Counted from the stretch's first letter, positions 7,438 through 15,981 are shown. The stretch: DNA of 48,693 nt from DATLXH01 sp035576005 (GCA_035576005.1 DATLXH010000111.1:1-48693); one strand, 5' to 3'. The notes: generated by a model not told the origin, from the sequence alone. Program-made: numbers and translations.

Positions 7438-7823
7438 TAAGGCTGATCCCCCGGCTTGGCGTGCTTCTGCATGGACTTGCCCGCCCGCTCCAGCGCCCGT
7501 CCTGTAGCACTCGCGGCTTCCCGTCCGGCCTCCTTGATTTCTGCTCCCGCCACCTTGGCTCCCTCTTTGATTTCCTGGCCGGTCTCGGATTGTGCGACGG
7601 CCTTTCCGCCTTCACGCACTTCGTCTCCCAGAGTCCTGGCTCCTTCTTTTATGTCCTTTCCGGCCTCCCTGGCATTCGTCCTGGCGGTCTCTGTTTTGCG
7701 GTTCACTTCTTCGCGCGAAGGAGTCTTCACTTCGTAAGTTTCAGACGAGGTCTTTTCCACGCTGCACGCGACGAGCAAAGTGGAAGAGATCGCGAGGGCG
7801 AGGCGGATGAGAGAGTTTTTCAT
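7437..7823 (-). CDS. Small lipoprotein, Ala/Lys/Glu-rich, repetitive
   Basis: A 128-residue protein starting at ATG 7823 behind a GGAGGA ribosome site; longer in-frame starts lack one. It opens with a lipoprotein signal peptide: basic MKNSLIR, a hydrophobic run, and lipobox LLVAC with Cys at about 19. The mature part is highly charged and built of degenerate 11-residue-like units (KDIKEGA, REGGKAV, KEAGREA), which predict an extended amphipathic helix of the LEA/apolipoprotein-like kind seen in stress proteins. It probably sits in the periplasm, anchored to a membrane. The function is not recognised. The stop codon touches repeat copy D. Confidence 0.75.
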   Translation of the reverse strand: MKNSLIRLALAISSTLLVACSVEKTSSETYEVKTPSREEVNRKTETARTNAREAGKDIKEGARTLGDEVREGGKAVAQSETGQEIKEGAKVAGAEIKEAGREAASATGRALERAGKSMQKHAKPGDQP

Positions 7824-7986
7824 GAGTTCCTCCAGCCGCAAGGATATCCGACGGCGAGCACAATTTCGCGGTGAATGCGGTAGCGGCGTCACGACCCCCA
7901 CGCGCTTGCTGCAAACGGGCGATCGTCGCTCCCGCCCGCCTGAGGCGTCAGAAACAATTGAGAGTGACGAGGCGTTGCAGGATTTC

Positions 7987-8874
7987 ATGGAACGTTCAGA
8001 TCGGCTCATGCAGGGAATGGCGCTCAACGGCGGGTTCCGTATCCTTGGCGCTCAGACCACGCAGACGGTGGAAGAAGCTCGATCGATTCTCGATCTGTCT
8101 CCCGTTGCGGCAGATGCATTGGGGAGAACGATGACGGCGGCGATTCTTCTCGCGCGGCTGCTCGAGAAGAGCGTCAGGCAACAGCGGGTTACTCTCAGGT
8201 TCGAAGGAAACGGACCTCTCGGCGTCGTGATCGGCGAAGGAACCGTGCAGGGACACGCGAGGGGATACGTGAGCAATCCGCGGCCCGAAGGGGAGAACCT
8301 TGACGTGAGCCATGCCGTAGGCGACTCGGGAATCCTCACCGTAGTCCGCGGTACACCGCCCGAAGGACGCCCGTACACTTCGCAGGTCGCCCTCGAAGGG
8401 GGAGGCGTTGCGAAAGAGGTCTCCCGTTATCTGGTGCAGAGCGAGCAGATCGCCTCTGCAGTCATGCTCGGGGTGCTGAATCGCAGGTCTGGTGTCGCCG
8501 CTGCGGGAGGGATCGTCGTTCAGGCATTTCCCCACACGAGCGACGAGGCCATTGCGCTGGTCGAGACGAGAATCCAGGAAGCTCCGCCGCTGAGCACATT
8601 ACTCGACAGAATGTCGATCGAGGACGCAGTGAGAACGGTTTTCGACGGGCTGGACTACAAACCGGTCGACCCGAGCTTCAATGTTCCGCTCAGCTACCGT
8701 TGTTCCTGCAGCCGGGAGCGTGCACTCGCTCCGCTCGCGCTCTTCGAGCCGGGTGAGCTCGAGGAAATGATCCGGGAAGATGGTGGAACAGAAGTCGTCT
8801 GCCAGTTCTGCGGACGGAAGTACAACTTCTCTGCCGAGGAGCTGCTGACCCTGACGGCCGTGCACGACGCCTGA
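7987..8874 (+). CDS. hslO: 33 kDa redox-regulated chaperone Hsp33
   Basis: A 295-residue cytoplasmic holdase, the usual Hsp33 length. The C-terminal redox switch is seen as C239-x-C241 and C272-x2-C275; in the family these hold zinc when reduced and form disulfides under oxidative heat stress to switch the chaperone on. The N-terminal half shows LGRTMTAAILLA and the GNGPLGVVIGEG region of the substrate-binding domain. The start at ATG 7987 has an AGGA ribosome site and fits the family; upstream frame extension to 7780 overlaps the divergent lipoprotein gene. It is first of a plus-strand series ending at the TPR lipoprotein. Confidence 0.95.
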   Translation: MERSDRLMQGMALNGGFRILGAQTTQTVEEARSILDLSPVAADALGRTMTAAILLARLLEKSVRQQRVTLRFEGNGPLGVVIGEGTVQGHARGYVSNPRPEGENLDVSHAVGDSGILTVVRGTPPEGRPYTSQVALEGGGVAKEVSRYLVQSEQIASAVMLGVLNRRSGVAAAGGIVVQAFPHTSDEAIALVETRIQEAPPLSTLLDRMSIEDAVRTVFDGLDYKPVDPSFNVPLSYRCSCSRERALAPLALFEPGELEEMIREDGGTEVVCQFCGRKYNFSAEELLTLTAVHDA

Positions 8875-8896
8875 TTTCGCCCGTACACTTCCACTG

Positions 8897-10090
8897 GTGA
8901 GCAAACGCGACAAGAGGGACGCTCCGGTTCGTGTCGGTCAGGTCGTTGAGGTGCGTCCCCACACGCTGGTTGCCGGCGGCGAGTCACTCTCAAAAATAGA
9001 CGGCTTTCCGATCTTCGTTCCTTCACTCTATCCGGGCGATGTCGCCAAGGTACAGATCACGGAGGTAAAGCGCGGATTCGCGCGCGGTGCGACCTCGACG
9101 ATCCTGGAAAGAAGTCCGGCGCGCCGGCTCGAGCCGTGCCCCGTAGCCGAGACGTGCGGTGGATGCGATTGGACGGCACTTCGTCTCGACCACCAGCTAC
9201 GCGCGAAAGAAGCGATCCTTCGAAGCTCCCTGGAGCGTGTTGGAAAGTTTCCCGCGAGCGACTTACCTCCCATCACACTTCATCCCTCACCTCTGAGGTA
9301 TCGGCTCCGCAGCCGTCTCCAGATCTCCGCTCAGGGAGAGGTTGGCTTCTTCGCTGAGCGCAGTCATACGGTCGTCCCATTGCCTGAGGAGTGCGAAGTT
9401 GTCGGTCCCGCCCTGATTCGTAACCTCAGGCGTGTCACTGCGCTGGCGAAGCGAGGCACGGCTTCACAGATCGAGTGCTTTGAGAACGAACAATCCTTCG
9501 ATCTGTCTTCCGATGATGATGCCGAAGGAGTGGCGGTTTCCATCGAGGTCGGCGCGTTCAGATTTGCGCTCTCAACGAAAGCGTTTTTCCAGGTCAACCG
9601 TCATCTGCTCTCGAAGCTCGTTGAGCTCGTCGGTTCCTCTGCTCGCGCGACGAGAGCGAAGAATGTGGCCTTCGATCTCTACGCAGGGGTGGGGTTCTTT
9701 TCGCTTCCTCTGTCGCAGATCTTTGACGTCGTCTACAGCGTCGAAGGCGCGGCCGTCTCGCATCGTTTCGCAAAGAGGAACGCCGCGCCGTATCAGAACA
9801 TCCGTCTCTTCGGAGAGAAGGTGGAGACCTTTCTCGAGCGAGGTCTGACGAGTGTCGATCTCATAGTCGTGGATCCGCCGCGTGCGGGACTGGATCCCGA
9901 GGTCATCGAGGCAATTGATGGCACTCGCGCGACGCGCATTTGTTATCTCTCCTGCGATCCTGTAACCTTTGCTCGCGACGCGTCGCTGCTTACCCGGCGC
10001 GGATGGTCGCTAACCGCGCTCGACCTGCTGGATCTGTTTCCCAACACCCACCACGTGGAAACTCTCTCCTCGTTCGAGCGTGTCGAATGA
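8897..10090 (+). CDS. TrmA/RlmD-family RNA (uracil-5-)-methyltransferase
   Basis: A 397-residue SAM-dependent m5U methyltransferase. An N-terminal TRAM-like region (to about 72) is followed by an iron-sulfur site C81-x5-C87-x2-C90 with a likely fourth ligand at C166, the pattern of RlmC/RlmD-type enzymes. The methyltransferase domain shows DLYAGVGFFSLPL (SAM binding), VDPPRAGL and LSCDP with the nucleophile C353. The substrate is probably U in 23S rRNA; tRNA U54 is the alternative, so no symbol is given. The start is GTG 8897, 22 bases after hslO. Its end overlaps comEC by 11 bases. Confidence 0.88.
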   Translation: MSKRDKRDAPVRVGQVVEVRPHTLVAGGESLSKIDGFPIFVPSLYPGDVAKVQITEVKRGFARGATSTILERSPARRLEPCPVAETCGGCDWTALRLDHQLRAKEAILRSSLERVGKFPASDLPPITLHPSPLRYRLRSRLQISAQGEVGFFAERSHTVVPLPEECEVVGPALIRNLRRVTALAKRGTASQIECFENEQSFDLSSDDDAEGVAVSIEVGAFRFALSTKAFFQVNRHLLSKLVELVGSSARATRAKNVAFDLYAGVGFFSLPLSQIFDVVYSVEGAAVSHRFAKRNAAPYQNIRLFGEKVETFLERGLTSVDLIVVDPPRAGLDPEVIEAIDGTRATRICYLSCDPVTFARDASLLTRRGWSLTALDLLDLFPNTHHVETLSSFERVE

Positions 10091-12425
10091 GTCCCCTCTT
10101 CCGGCAGCACTGCCAGCTCTCCTTTACGCAACCGGACTCTTCTTATCCGATTGGCTGATCGATCCCTGCGAATCGGCGGCTGCTCTGCTCGCCGGGTCGC
10201 TACTTCTCTTTGTCGCTTTGCGATCGGAGCGTCGCATCCGATGGACGTTGCTGGTAATGTCACTCGCTGGTGGCTTGTGGACAGGCGGCGTCAGTAAAGA
10301 GCGCCTCGAGCACGAGCGCCTCGAGCTGGATCGAGCCGACAGCTCCCGCTTCGTTGACGTTGAAGCAAGGCTCAGGAACGGGTGGAGGCCTGGTGAGGCT
10401 GGCGAACAACGGCTCCGCTCCGACCAGTTCACGGTGAATGGCAGTCTTCTGATCAAATCCGGCGTGACGATTTACACGTACGTCGAGCCGCCGCTGCCGA
10501 GCCCTTCGAGTGCGATGATTCGGGTCCGTGGTCACCTCCGCCGTGGAGAGAGCGGAGCCTACTCCGTCCATGTGAAGTCGGCCAGGCTCATCTCGTATGC
10601 CGGGACGACGAGCCGATGGGACCCGCGCCAGTGGAACAGGATGATCTGTGCCCGGCTCGATCAATTTTCCGCCCGCCATCCTCACGTAGCGCGCGGAGTC
10701 GCGCTGGTGCAGGCGCTGGCTCTCGGGCGGAGCGATCAGCTGCCAGCCGAGGTCAAGGTTTCCTATCAGCGGGCCGGCACCTATCATCTCCTCGTTTTCT
10801 CGGGTATGCAGATCGCGCTGGCTGCGGCAGCCTTTTCCCGTGCTCTGTCGTTTTTGCGATCGCCTCGCCTCACTGACTGGATCCTGCTCCTGCTCGGCAT
10901 CGCCGCGCCTGTCTTCGCCGGCCATGAGGCATCTGTCGAGCGTTGCTCGTGGATGATCGGGCTGTACGCGCTCTCACGGATCTGTCACCGCCCGACTTCT
11001 TCGGCCAACCTCCTGTTCGTTTCCGCACTGTTGAGGCTCATCGTCCACCCGGAGGAGCTCGCTGACGCGGGATTCGCTCTGACCTACGCGGCAACTGCAG
11101 GGCTCATCTTCATCGGCGGCCCGCTCGCCCTGAACTGCAGGAACCGACTGCTGCGACTCGTCGCGTTCGGTGCTGGCGCCGAGGTGGCGACAATCCCGCT
11201 GACGCTCTACTTCTTCCATCATGCCGTCGTAGGGTCGTCGCTGCTCACCATTGTGCTCGCCCCTGTTTTCACGCTGATGCTTGCTCTTTCTGCGCTCGCC
11301 TGTGCTCTCCTCGTGACGGTCCCGGCGGCGCTGATTCCCGTACTCGAAATCATTCAATGGCTCGACGCTCTCTGCCGTCACTTGAACGCGACCATAAGTT
11401 TGATGGGTTTGTCGAGGTCGCTTCCGGCGCCTCCGTTGATGATTCTTCAGGCCGCCTTTGTCCTGTCCCTTCTTGCTGTCGTCCATCTCCGAAGGTTGAA
11501 GGCGATGGGCAGCGTCATCATTCTTCTGACGGTGCCAATCGCCAGTGTCGCGAAATCCATCCTGCTCGCTTCCGTGGAAGTGCCGCAGGTCGAATTCCTC
11601 GACGTCGGGCAGGGTGACGCAATACTGATTCGGACAGGCCGTCACGCAATTCTGGTCGATGGCGGGAACAATCGAGTGAGCTTTGCGCGGTCTGGTCTCG
11701 TTCCCGACCTTCTCGGTCGTGGCGTCACTCAGCTCGATGCGATCGTGCTCACGCATCCTCATCCCGATCATTGCGGAGGTCTGCCGGAAGTCCTCGAGCG
11801 GCTTCACGTGAAAGAGCTCTGGATCTCCGGACGACATCTCTCGAGCCCCTGTGGAGCTTCGCTGATCGAAACAGCGTGGCGGAAGTCCGTGGTCGTGCGG
11901 CTTGCCGAGAAATTGCCGCGGTTGCAACTGGATCCTCGTCCTCCGCCGGCTCGTCGCGAAACTATGTCAGGCCAGAGGGGCGAGGCTTACGGTGCAACGA
12001 TCGAGACTCTGGTGCCTGCGGGTCGCTTTCGCCGAGCTTCCGAGAACAACAGCTCGGTTGTCCTCCGGTTCCGTGCAGCCGGCAGGAGCTTGCTGCTGAC
12101 CGGTGACATGGAGAAGGATGGCGAGAGAGCGTTGCTGAGTCGTGAGAACGAAGACCTGAGAAGTGACGTTCTCAAGGTGGCTCACCACGGAAGCGGCAGC
12201 TCGACCACGGAAGCACTTCTCGATGCCGTAGCTCCTCGACTTGCGGTTATCTCATGCGGACGAGGTAACCGCTTTGGTCACCCTCAGGCCCAGGTTGTGA
12301 GCCGCCTTCGGTCGCGCGGAGTCAGACTCTACAGGACGGACCGAAACGGTGCTGTTCGAGTTCGATTCTCGAATCCTGGTCTTTTTGTGACGGTTGAAAT
12401 TGACACTCCACGAGTGGGTACATGA
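10080..12425 (+). CDS. comEC: ComEC/Rec2 DNA-uptake channel protein
   Basis: A 781-residue inner-membrane protein of full family architecture. An N-terminal membrane pair and DUF4131-like soluble region (to about 190) precede the ComEC core helices (about 200-480, with YHLLVFSGMQIAL as the family hallmark), then a C-terminal MBL domain: LDVGQGDAILI, H559-x-H561-x-D563-H564, LLLTGD and KVAHHGSGSS. ComEC carries single-stranded DNA across the inner membrane in natural transformation; the MBL domain is thought to degrade the other strand. The start GTG 10080 overlaps the previous gene. Its presence suggests potential competence, but no other com genes are in the window. Confidence 0.93.
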   Translation: MSNESPLPAALPALLYATGLFLSDWLIDPCESAAALLAGSLLLFVALRSERRIRWTLLVMSLAGGLWTGGVSKERLEHERLELDRADSSRFVDVEARLRNGWRPGEAGEQRLRSDQFTVNGSLLIKSGVTIYTYVEPPLPSPSSAMIRVRGHLRRGESGAYSVHVKSARLISYAGTTSRWDPRQWNRMICARLDQFSARHPHVARGVALVQALALGRSDQLPAEVKVSYQRAGTYHLLVFSGMQIALAAAAFSRALSFLRSPRLTDWILLLLGIAAPVFAGHEASVERCSWMIGLYALSRICHRPTSSANLLFVSALLRLIVHPEELADAGFALTYAATAGLIFIGGPLALNCRNRLLRLVAFGAGAEVATIPLTLYFFHHAVVGSSLLTIVLAPVFTLMLALSALACALLVTVPAALIPVLEIIQWLDALCRHLNATISLMGLSRSLPAPPLMILQAAFVLSLLAVVHLRRLKAMGSVIILLTVPIASVAKSILLASVEVPQVEFLDVGQGDAILIRTGRHAILVDGGNNRVSFARSGLVPDLLGRGVTQLDAIVLTHPHPDHCGGLPEVLERLHVKELWISGRHLSSPCGASLIETAWRKSVVVRLAEKLPRLQLDPRPPPARRETMSGQRGEAYGATIETLVPAGRFRRASENNSSVVLRFRAAGRSLLLTGDMEKDGERALLSRENEDLRSDVLKVAHHGSGSSTTEALLDAVAPRLAVISCGRGNRFGHPQAQVVSRLRSRGVRLYRTDRNGAVRVRFSNPGLFVTVEIDTPRVGT

Positions 12426-12438
12426 CAATCCTGGCTGC

Positions 12439-12762
12439 ATGTCGCGAACTTTGTTCCGCCTCGGTCTATGGGTCATTCTGGTCGTCCTGGCTATGCATGT
12501 GCTGCGCGAGACGCTTCCGGAGTCGTCTGTTGCGGAGATCGCTTCGAGCGAGCTGCTCTCCAGGGCTGCTGTTCTTGGAGTCCTGCTGCTCGCCGCCGGC
12601 GGAGTCATGAGCGTGGTGCGCAAACCGAAAGCTCTGACAACGCATCGATGCATTGTTTGCAGGACCCCTGTTCGAAAAGGGACAATCTACTGTCGCGCCC
12701 ACCTTCGGAACATGCTTTCTGACGAACATGACCGGAGACACTTCCCGCGCACGAACGGATGA
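12439..12762 (+). CDS. Small membrane protein with cysteine motif, unknown function
   Basis: A 107-residue protein, start ATG 12439, 13 bases after comEC. Two hydrophobic segments (about 7-25 and 39-56) are joined by a polar loop. The C-terminal third is basic with C-x2-C...C (CIVCRTP and IYCRAH), which could be a half zinc ribbon with the nearby His residues. A TTG at 12394 would extend it into comEC and is less likely. No family is recognised. It sits between comEC and miaA in the same direction. It could be a real conserved small protein or poorly conserved filler. Confidence 0.55.
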   Translation: MSRTLFRLGLWVILVVLAMHVLRETLPESSVAEIASSELLSRAAVLGVLLLAAGGVMSVVRKPKALTTHRCIVCRTPVRKGTIYCRAHLRNMLSDEHDRRHFPRTNG

Positions 12763-12820
12763 CCGGAGATTTTCGAGATGTCGCGGAAAGCACGTAGAGC
12801 CGTGCGACGATGTCTGGTCT

Positions 12821-13744
12821 GTGGAATTTCCCCTCATCATCCTGAGCGGTCCGACCGGCATCGGTAAGTCGGAAACTGCCGTAACCGTCGCTTTGGAGAT
12901 CGGGGCAGAGATCGTCAACTGCGATTCCGTGCAGATCTACAAAGGGTTCGATGTGGGCAGTGCGAAGCCTGCTGGCTCGCTTCGTTCCCGGATTCCGCAT
13001 CATCTTCTCGACGTCGTCGATGCCAATCAGGATTTCAACGCTGCCGACTATGCGCGAAGTGCGCGCTCCGTCTGTGAGGAAATCCGCGGGCGTGGAAAGA
13101 CCCCGATGCTCGTTGGGGGCACCGGTTTCTATCTTCGCGCTCTCCTCGGCGGGCTCTCTGATATGCCCCCGGCGAATGACGCTCTTCGCGCGCGGCTCAG
13201 GATGATTGCCTCTCGGGCCGGCGGGGCTGAGCGGCTGCATCGCTGGCTGAAAAGGATTGATCCCGCCACGGCCCGCGTCGTTTCCATGAACGATCGATAT
13301 CGCGTGGAGCGAGCTCTCGAGGTCTACATGCAGGGTGGGCGACGAATCTCGGAGTGGCAGCGTCCCTCCATAACTCCCTCACCTCTGGTGGCGCACTTTG
13401 CGCTCACCATGCCGCGCGCAGAGCTTGTACCTCTACTCAATGCACGGGTCAGACGGATGTACGAATCGGGACTCATCGAGGAGACCGCGGCGCTCCTCGA
13501 GCGGTACGCGCCGTCATGCCGCCCCTTTCAATCCATCGGGTATCGCGAGGCGGTTGATGTGCTGCTCGAGCGCCGCACGATAGCGGAGGCGCAGAAAGAG
13601 ACCGAGAAGCGAACCAGAGCGTACGCCAAGCGACAGATGACATGGCTACGCTCGGAACAGGGTGTGCAATGGATCGAGAGCGGGCCCAAAGAAATGTCGG
13701 CCGCCAGCATCGTGACTATCCTGAACAGGAGTCAGCGGGAGTGA
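12821..13744 (+). CDS. miaA: tRNA dimethylallyltransferase
   Basis: Transfers the dimethylallyl group from DMAPP to N6 of A37 in tRNAs reading UNN codons. Motifs in order: P-loop GPTGIGKS, the family signature DSVQIYKGFDVGSAKP, HHLLDVVD, VGGTGFYLRAL, QSIGYRE and TRAYAKRQMTWLR. From GTG 12821 the protein is 307 residues, matching the family. ATG 12728 is in frame but would add 31 residues ahead of the P-loop strand and overlap the previous gene. DMAPP comes from the MEP pathway, of which ispG is in this window. The stop overlaps the next start by four bases. Confidence 0.95.
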   Translation: MEFPLIILSGPTGIGKSETAVTVALEIGAEIVNCDSVQIYKGFDVGSAKPAGSLRSRIPHHLLDVVDANQDFNAADYARSARSVCEEIRGRGKTPMLVGGTGFYLRALLGGLSDMPPANDALRARLRMIASRAGGAERLHRWLKRIDPATARVVSMNDRYRVERALEVYMQGGRRISEWQRPSITPSPLVAHFALTMPRAELVPLLNARVRRMYESGLIEETAALLERYAPSCRPFQSIGYREAVDVLLERRTIAEAQKETEKRTRAYAKRQMTWLRSEQGVQWIESGPKEMSAASIVTILNRSQRE

Positions 13745-15087
13745 ACTTGATTCGAAATCAGAGAACGGAACGAACCGCGCCCATGCTGCCTGGGGTACTA
13801 CTCTTCCTCGCGCTGGCCGTTCTGAGTGGTTGTAAGTCCGCGGCGCCAGTCGCGACGGCTCCTCCTGTAGAGAGGGTGGCAACTCGAGCCCTGATCGACC
13901 CGCGTGCCGGAGCGACTGCTGTTCCAAGGATCGCTCCCAAATTCGATAAAGCCTGGCAAGCGTTCTCTGAAGGCCGAATCGAAGAGGCGGAACGTGGCTT
14001 CAACGAGATCCTGGGCAGGACTCCCACATACGGTCCGGCCACGCTGGCTCTTGCCGCTGTCAGGATGGAGCAGGGCGAGCTCGATCGCGCTCAGCTTCTC
14101 ATCGAAGATGTGAGAGCCGTCGGTTCTGCTCCGGCTGCCGGGTTGTACGCGGCCGAGCTGGCGTATCTCCGCCGCGATCTCGAGAATGCGTTCACGCTCT
14201 ACTCGCGCGCGCTAACCGAGCTGCAGGGTGGCGAAGTTGCCGGAACGAAGAACCGGCTCGAGACGATTCGGAAAGAACTTTTCGCTGCGAGACTCGCCGC
14301 CGCGCGTGACGAAAGCTCAGATGAGAAGGCGATCAGGTCGCTGCGATCCGCGCTCGTCCTCGAGCAGGATTCGCGCGCAGCGAGGACGCTCCTCGTGCAG
14401 CGTCTGATCGAGCTCAAACGATTCGACGAGGCGCGCCGTGAGCTTGATCCCTTGATCACGGGAGAGGGAAGTGAGAGCGACGAGATTCAGCAGGCCCTTG
14501 CGGAGATCGATGCGGGAAAGGGTCGCTATCAGGACGCAATCAACCGGTACGAGAGAGTGATGCGCAAGAGCCCGGATGCGCCATTCGCCGGGCGGCTGAA
14601 TGAGCTCAAACAGCAGTGGACCGACTCGAACATGCCGCGCCACTATCAGCAGGCGCTCGACTCGCCGTCGATTAATCGCGCAAACCTTTCCGTCCTGATT
14701 TACTGGAAGCTTTCATCAGTTCGATTCGCGCAGCGATTGGCCGAACCGCCGATTGCGATCGATACGGATGTCGCCGGACGTGATGAACTGATCCGCGCTC
14801 TCGCTCTGCGCCTGCTCCCGGTCGACCCTGTGACCAGAAGGGTTGAGCCGCATCGAACCGTGACCGGCTCGAACTTCCTCCGGATGGCAGCGCGTCTGCT
14901 CAGCCTGCGCGGAACGCCGGCCTGCGCAGGTGGAGTGACCGAGGGGGTTGAAGCGGCGCGTGCTTCGAGGCTGCTGGCCGCCTGCGGAATTGCGACCGAC
15001 GAGGTTCGCGATGGCGACCCCATAGTCAGCGGGCGCGCCGCCGCGAAGATCCTCGAGCGCCTCGACCGCCGTTTGACTGGCAGGTGA
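13741..15087 (+). CDS. TPR-containing lipoprotein
   Basis: A 448-residue protein. The start GTG 13741 overlaps the miaA stop (GTGA) and gives a signal peptide with hydrophobic LPGVLLFLALAVL and lipobox LSGC. ATG 13783 is a shorter alternative. From about residue 65 to 290 there are tetratricopeptide-like helices (FSEGRIEEAERGFNEIL, then AELAYLRRDLENAFTLY, then GRYQDAINRYERVM). The last 140 residues do not repeat and contain two Cys. It is likely an outer-membrane or periplasmic scaffold; partner unknown. It ends 15 bases before repeat copy E, so this may be the end of the hslO-to-TPR transcript. Confidence 0.8.
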   Translation: MNLIRNQRTERTAPMLPGVLLFLALAVLSGCKSAAPVATAPPVERVATRALIDPRAGATAVPRIAPKFDKAWQAFSEGRIEEAERGFNEILGRTPTYGPATLALAAVRMEQGELDRAQLLIEDVRAVGSAPAAGLYAAELAYLRRDLENAFTLYSRALTELQGGEVAGTKNRLETIRKELFAARLAAARDESSDEKAIRSLRSALVLEQDSRAARTLLVQRLIELKRFDEARRELDPLITGEGSESDEIQQALAEIDAGKGRYQDAINRYERVMRKSPDAPFAGRLNELKQQWTDSNMPRHYQQALDSPSINRANLSVLIYWKLSSVRFAQRLAEPPIAIDTDVAGRDELIRALALRLLPVDPVTRRVEPHRTVTGSNFLRMAARLLSLRGTPACAGGVTEGVEAARASRLLAACGIATDEVRDGDPIVSGRAAAKILERLDRRLTGR

Positions 15088-15102
15088 GGTAGGGTTCGCC
15101 CT

Positions 15103-15284
15103 AACCCGCATTTCTCACAGACCTTTGTCGTGAGACGGCGGAGAGTGGCTTGGATGCGAGGCGTACGGCGATTTTGCGACGAAGGCATAGTCGACACTAT
15201 GTCGAGGAGCGAAATTGCCGTGCAACGAAGCAGACAGGCCGCTATCCGCCGTCTCGCGGCGAAGGTCTGTGTGACATGCGGGTT
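15103..15284. repeat. R1 palindromic element, copy E (complete, opposite orientation to A)
   Basis: It begins AACCCGCATTTCTCACAG and ends ACATGCGGGTT. Its reverse complement aligns end to end with copy A at 9-189 with only scattered substitutions, including the internal CATAGT/ACTATG hairpin. It lies 15 bases after the stop of the TPR lipoprotein and 12 bases from the stop of vapC on the other strand, so it fills a convergent gap where a bidirectional terminator would be expected. Confidence 0.85.
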
Positions 15285-15296
15285 AACGGCGCATTG

Positions 15297-15662
15297 CTAC
15301 GACTCGTACCCGATTCGAAGTCGCCCTGCGATGGCACCGAGTCTCTTGTCATGCGTCCAGAGGCGTGTCGTCTCGCGGAGGATCACTGAGGCGAGAAGGT
15401 GCACGTCCATGTAGCCGATTCCTTTTCCCATGAGCCGGTGAAGCTCTATGAAGCGTAGCGCTTCGGCATCGCTTGCGAGGATACTTGCGGGAAGTAGTGA
15501 AAGAAGATGAAGGATCTCCGCTCGCCTTCTGAGTACCCCGCAAGCGAGCTCGCCGATGACGAAGGGATGCACCACGACATCCTCGCTCTCGAGTGCGGCC
15601 GTGAGTGCTGGGATCGTTTTCTGAAAATGATCGATCCAGACCGATGTGTCGACGAGAATCAG
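15297..15662 (-). CDS. vapC: VapC-type PIN-domain toxin, probable CTG start
   Basis: A PIN-domain ribonuclease toxin of 121 residues when read from CTG 15662. That codon overlaps the vapB stop as CTGA. The first residues, ILVDTSVWIDHF, carry the first catalytic Asp (D5). The other acidic residues follow in IGEL, MDVHLLAS and WTHDKRL. The first conventional start in frame is GTG 15575, which would remove about 29 residues with D5 and leave a dead PIN domain, so CTG (or the adjacent ATT) is preferred. Full length fits VapC (120-135 residues). It probably cleaves tRNA or rRNA when freed from VapB. It is paired with vapB immediately upstream. Confidence 0.85.
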   Translation of the reverse strand: MILVDTSVWIDHFQKTIPALTAALESEDVVVHPFVIGELACGVLRRRAEILHLLSLLPASILASDAEALRFIELHRLMGKGIGYMDVHLLASVILRETTRLWTHDKRLGAIAGRLRIGYES

Positions 15663-15850
15663 GACGGGCGTCGCCTCGGCGGAGCCTTCGCGCGAGGGTC
15701 GCTTCCTCCCAATCGCGCCAGCCTGCGGGCGCTTTCCTTCGCGATCAGCGCCCGCAGCCCATCGTGAATCAAGGCGGTACGCTCCTGCGTCCCGGTCACC
15801 CTTTTTGCCTCCTCGATCAACTGCTCATCGAGATTGATGGTAGTCCTCAT
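15659..15850 (-). CDS. vapB: VapB-type antitoxin
   Basis: A 63-residue protein from ATG 15850, preceded by AAAGGTG. MRTTINLDEQLIEEAKRVTG is the ribbon-helix-helix DNA-binding start typical of VapB; LIHDGLRALI is the second helix. The basic C-terminal tail (RAKAPPRRRPS) is where such antitoxins wrap the toxin. A start at 15886 is in frame but lies in the putative operator. It neutralises VapC and represses its own promoter in known systems. Its stop overlaps the toxin start. Confidence 0.9.
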   Translation of the reverse strand: MRTTINLDEQLIEEAKRVTGTQERTALIHDGLRALIAKESARRLARLGGSDPRAKAPPRRRPS

Positions 15851-15874
15851 GCGCGCCACCTTTCTGATGCATGA

Positions 15875-15886
15875 ATGATACATCAT
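15875..15886. promoter_or_regulatory. Putative VapB operator palindrome
   Basis: ATGAT-AC-ATCAT is a perfect inverted repeat 24 bases upstream of the vapB start. Ribbon-helix-helix antitoxins bind such short palindromes overlapping their own promoter. Assignment is by position and symmetry only. Confidence 0.45.
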
Positions 15887-15981
15887 CTGATGACTCCTCT
15901 TGAACCATCAGCGCAGAACAGGCTCGCTCCTCGCGTGAGCTTTCATGCGTACGATGCCGCGAGAACGTGAGCAGCTCGAGC

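Noticed and set aside
10974..11927. 317-codon minus-strand frame
   Set aside because: Complement of comEC with Gln/Arg-rich low-complexity sequence.
12653..12820. N-terminal extension of miaA
   Set aside because: These codons overlap the preceding gene and precede the P-loop strand, where MiaA proteins normally begin.
15297..15575. vapC starting at GTG 15575
   Set aside because: That start drops the first catalytic Asp and about 29 residues of a normal PIN domain. The coding similarity continues to the vapB stop.
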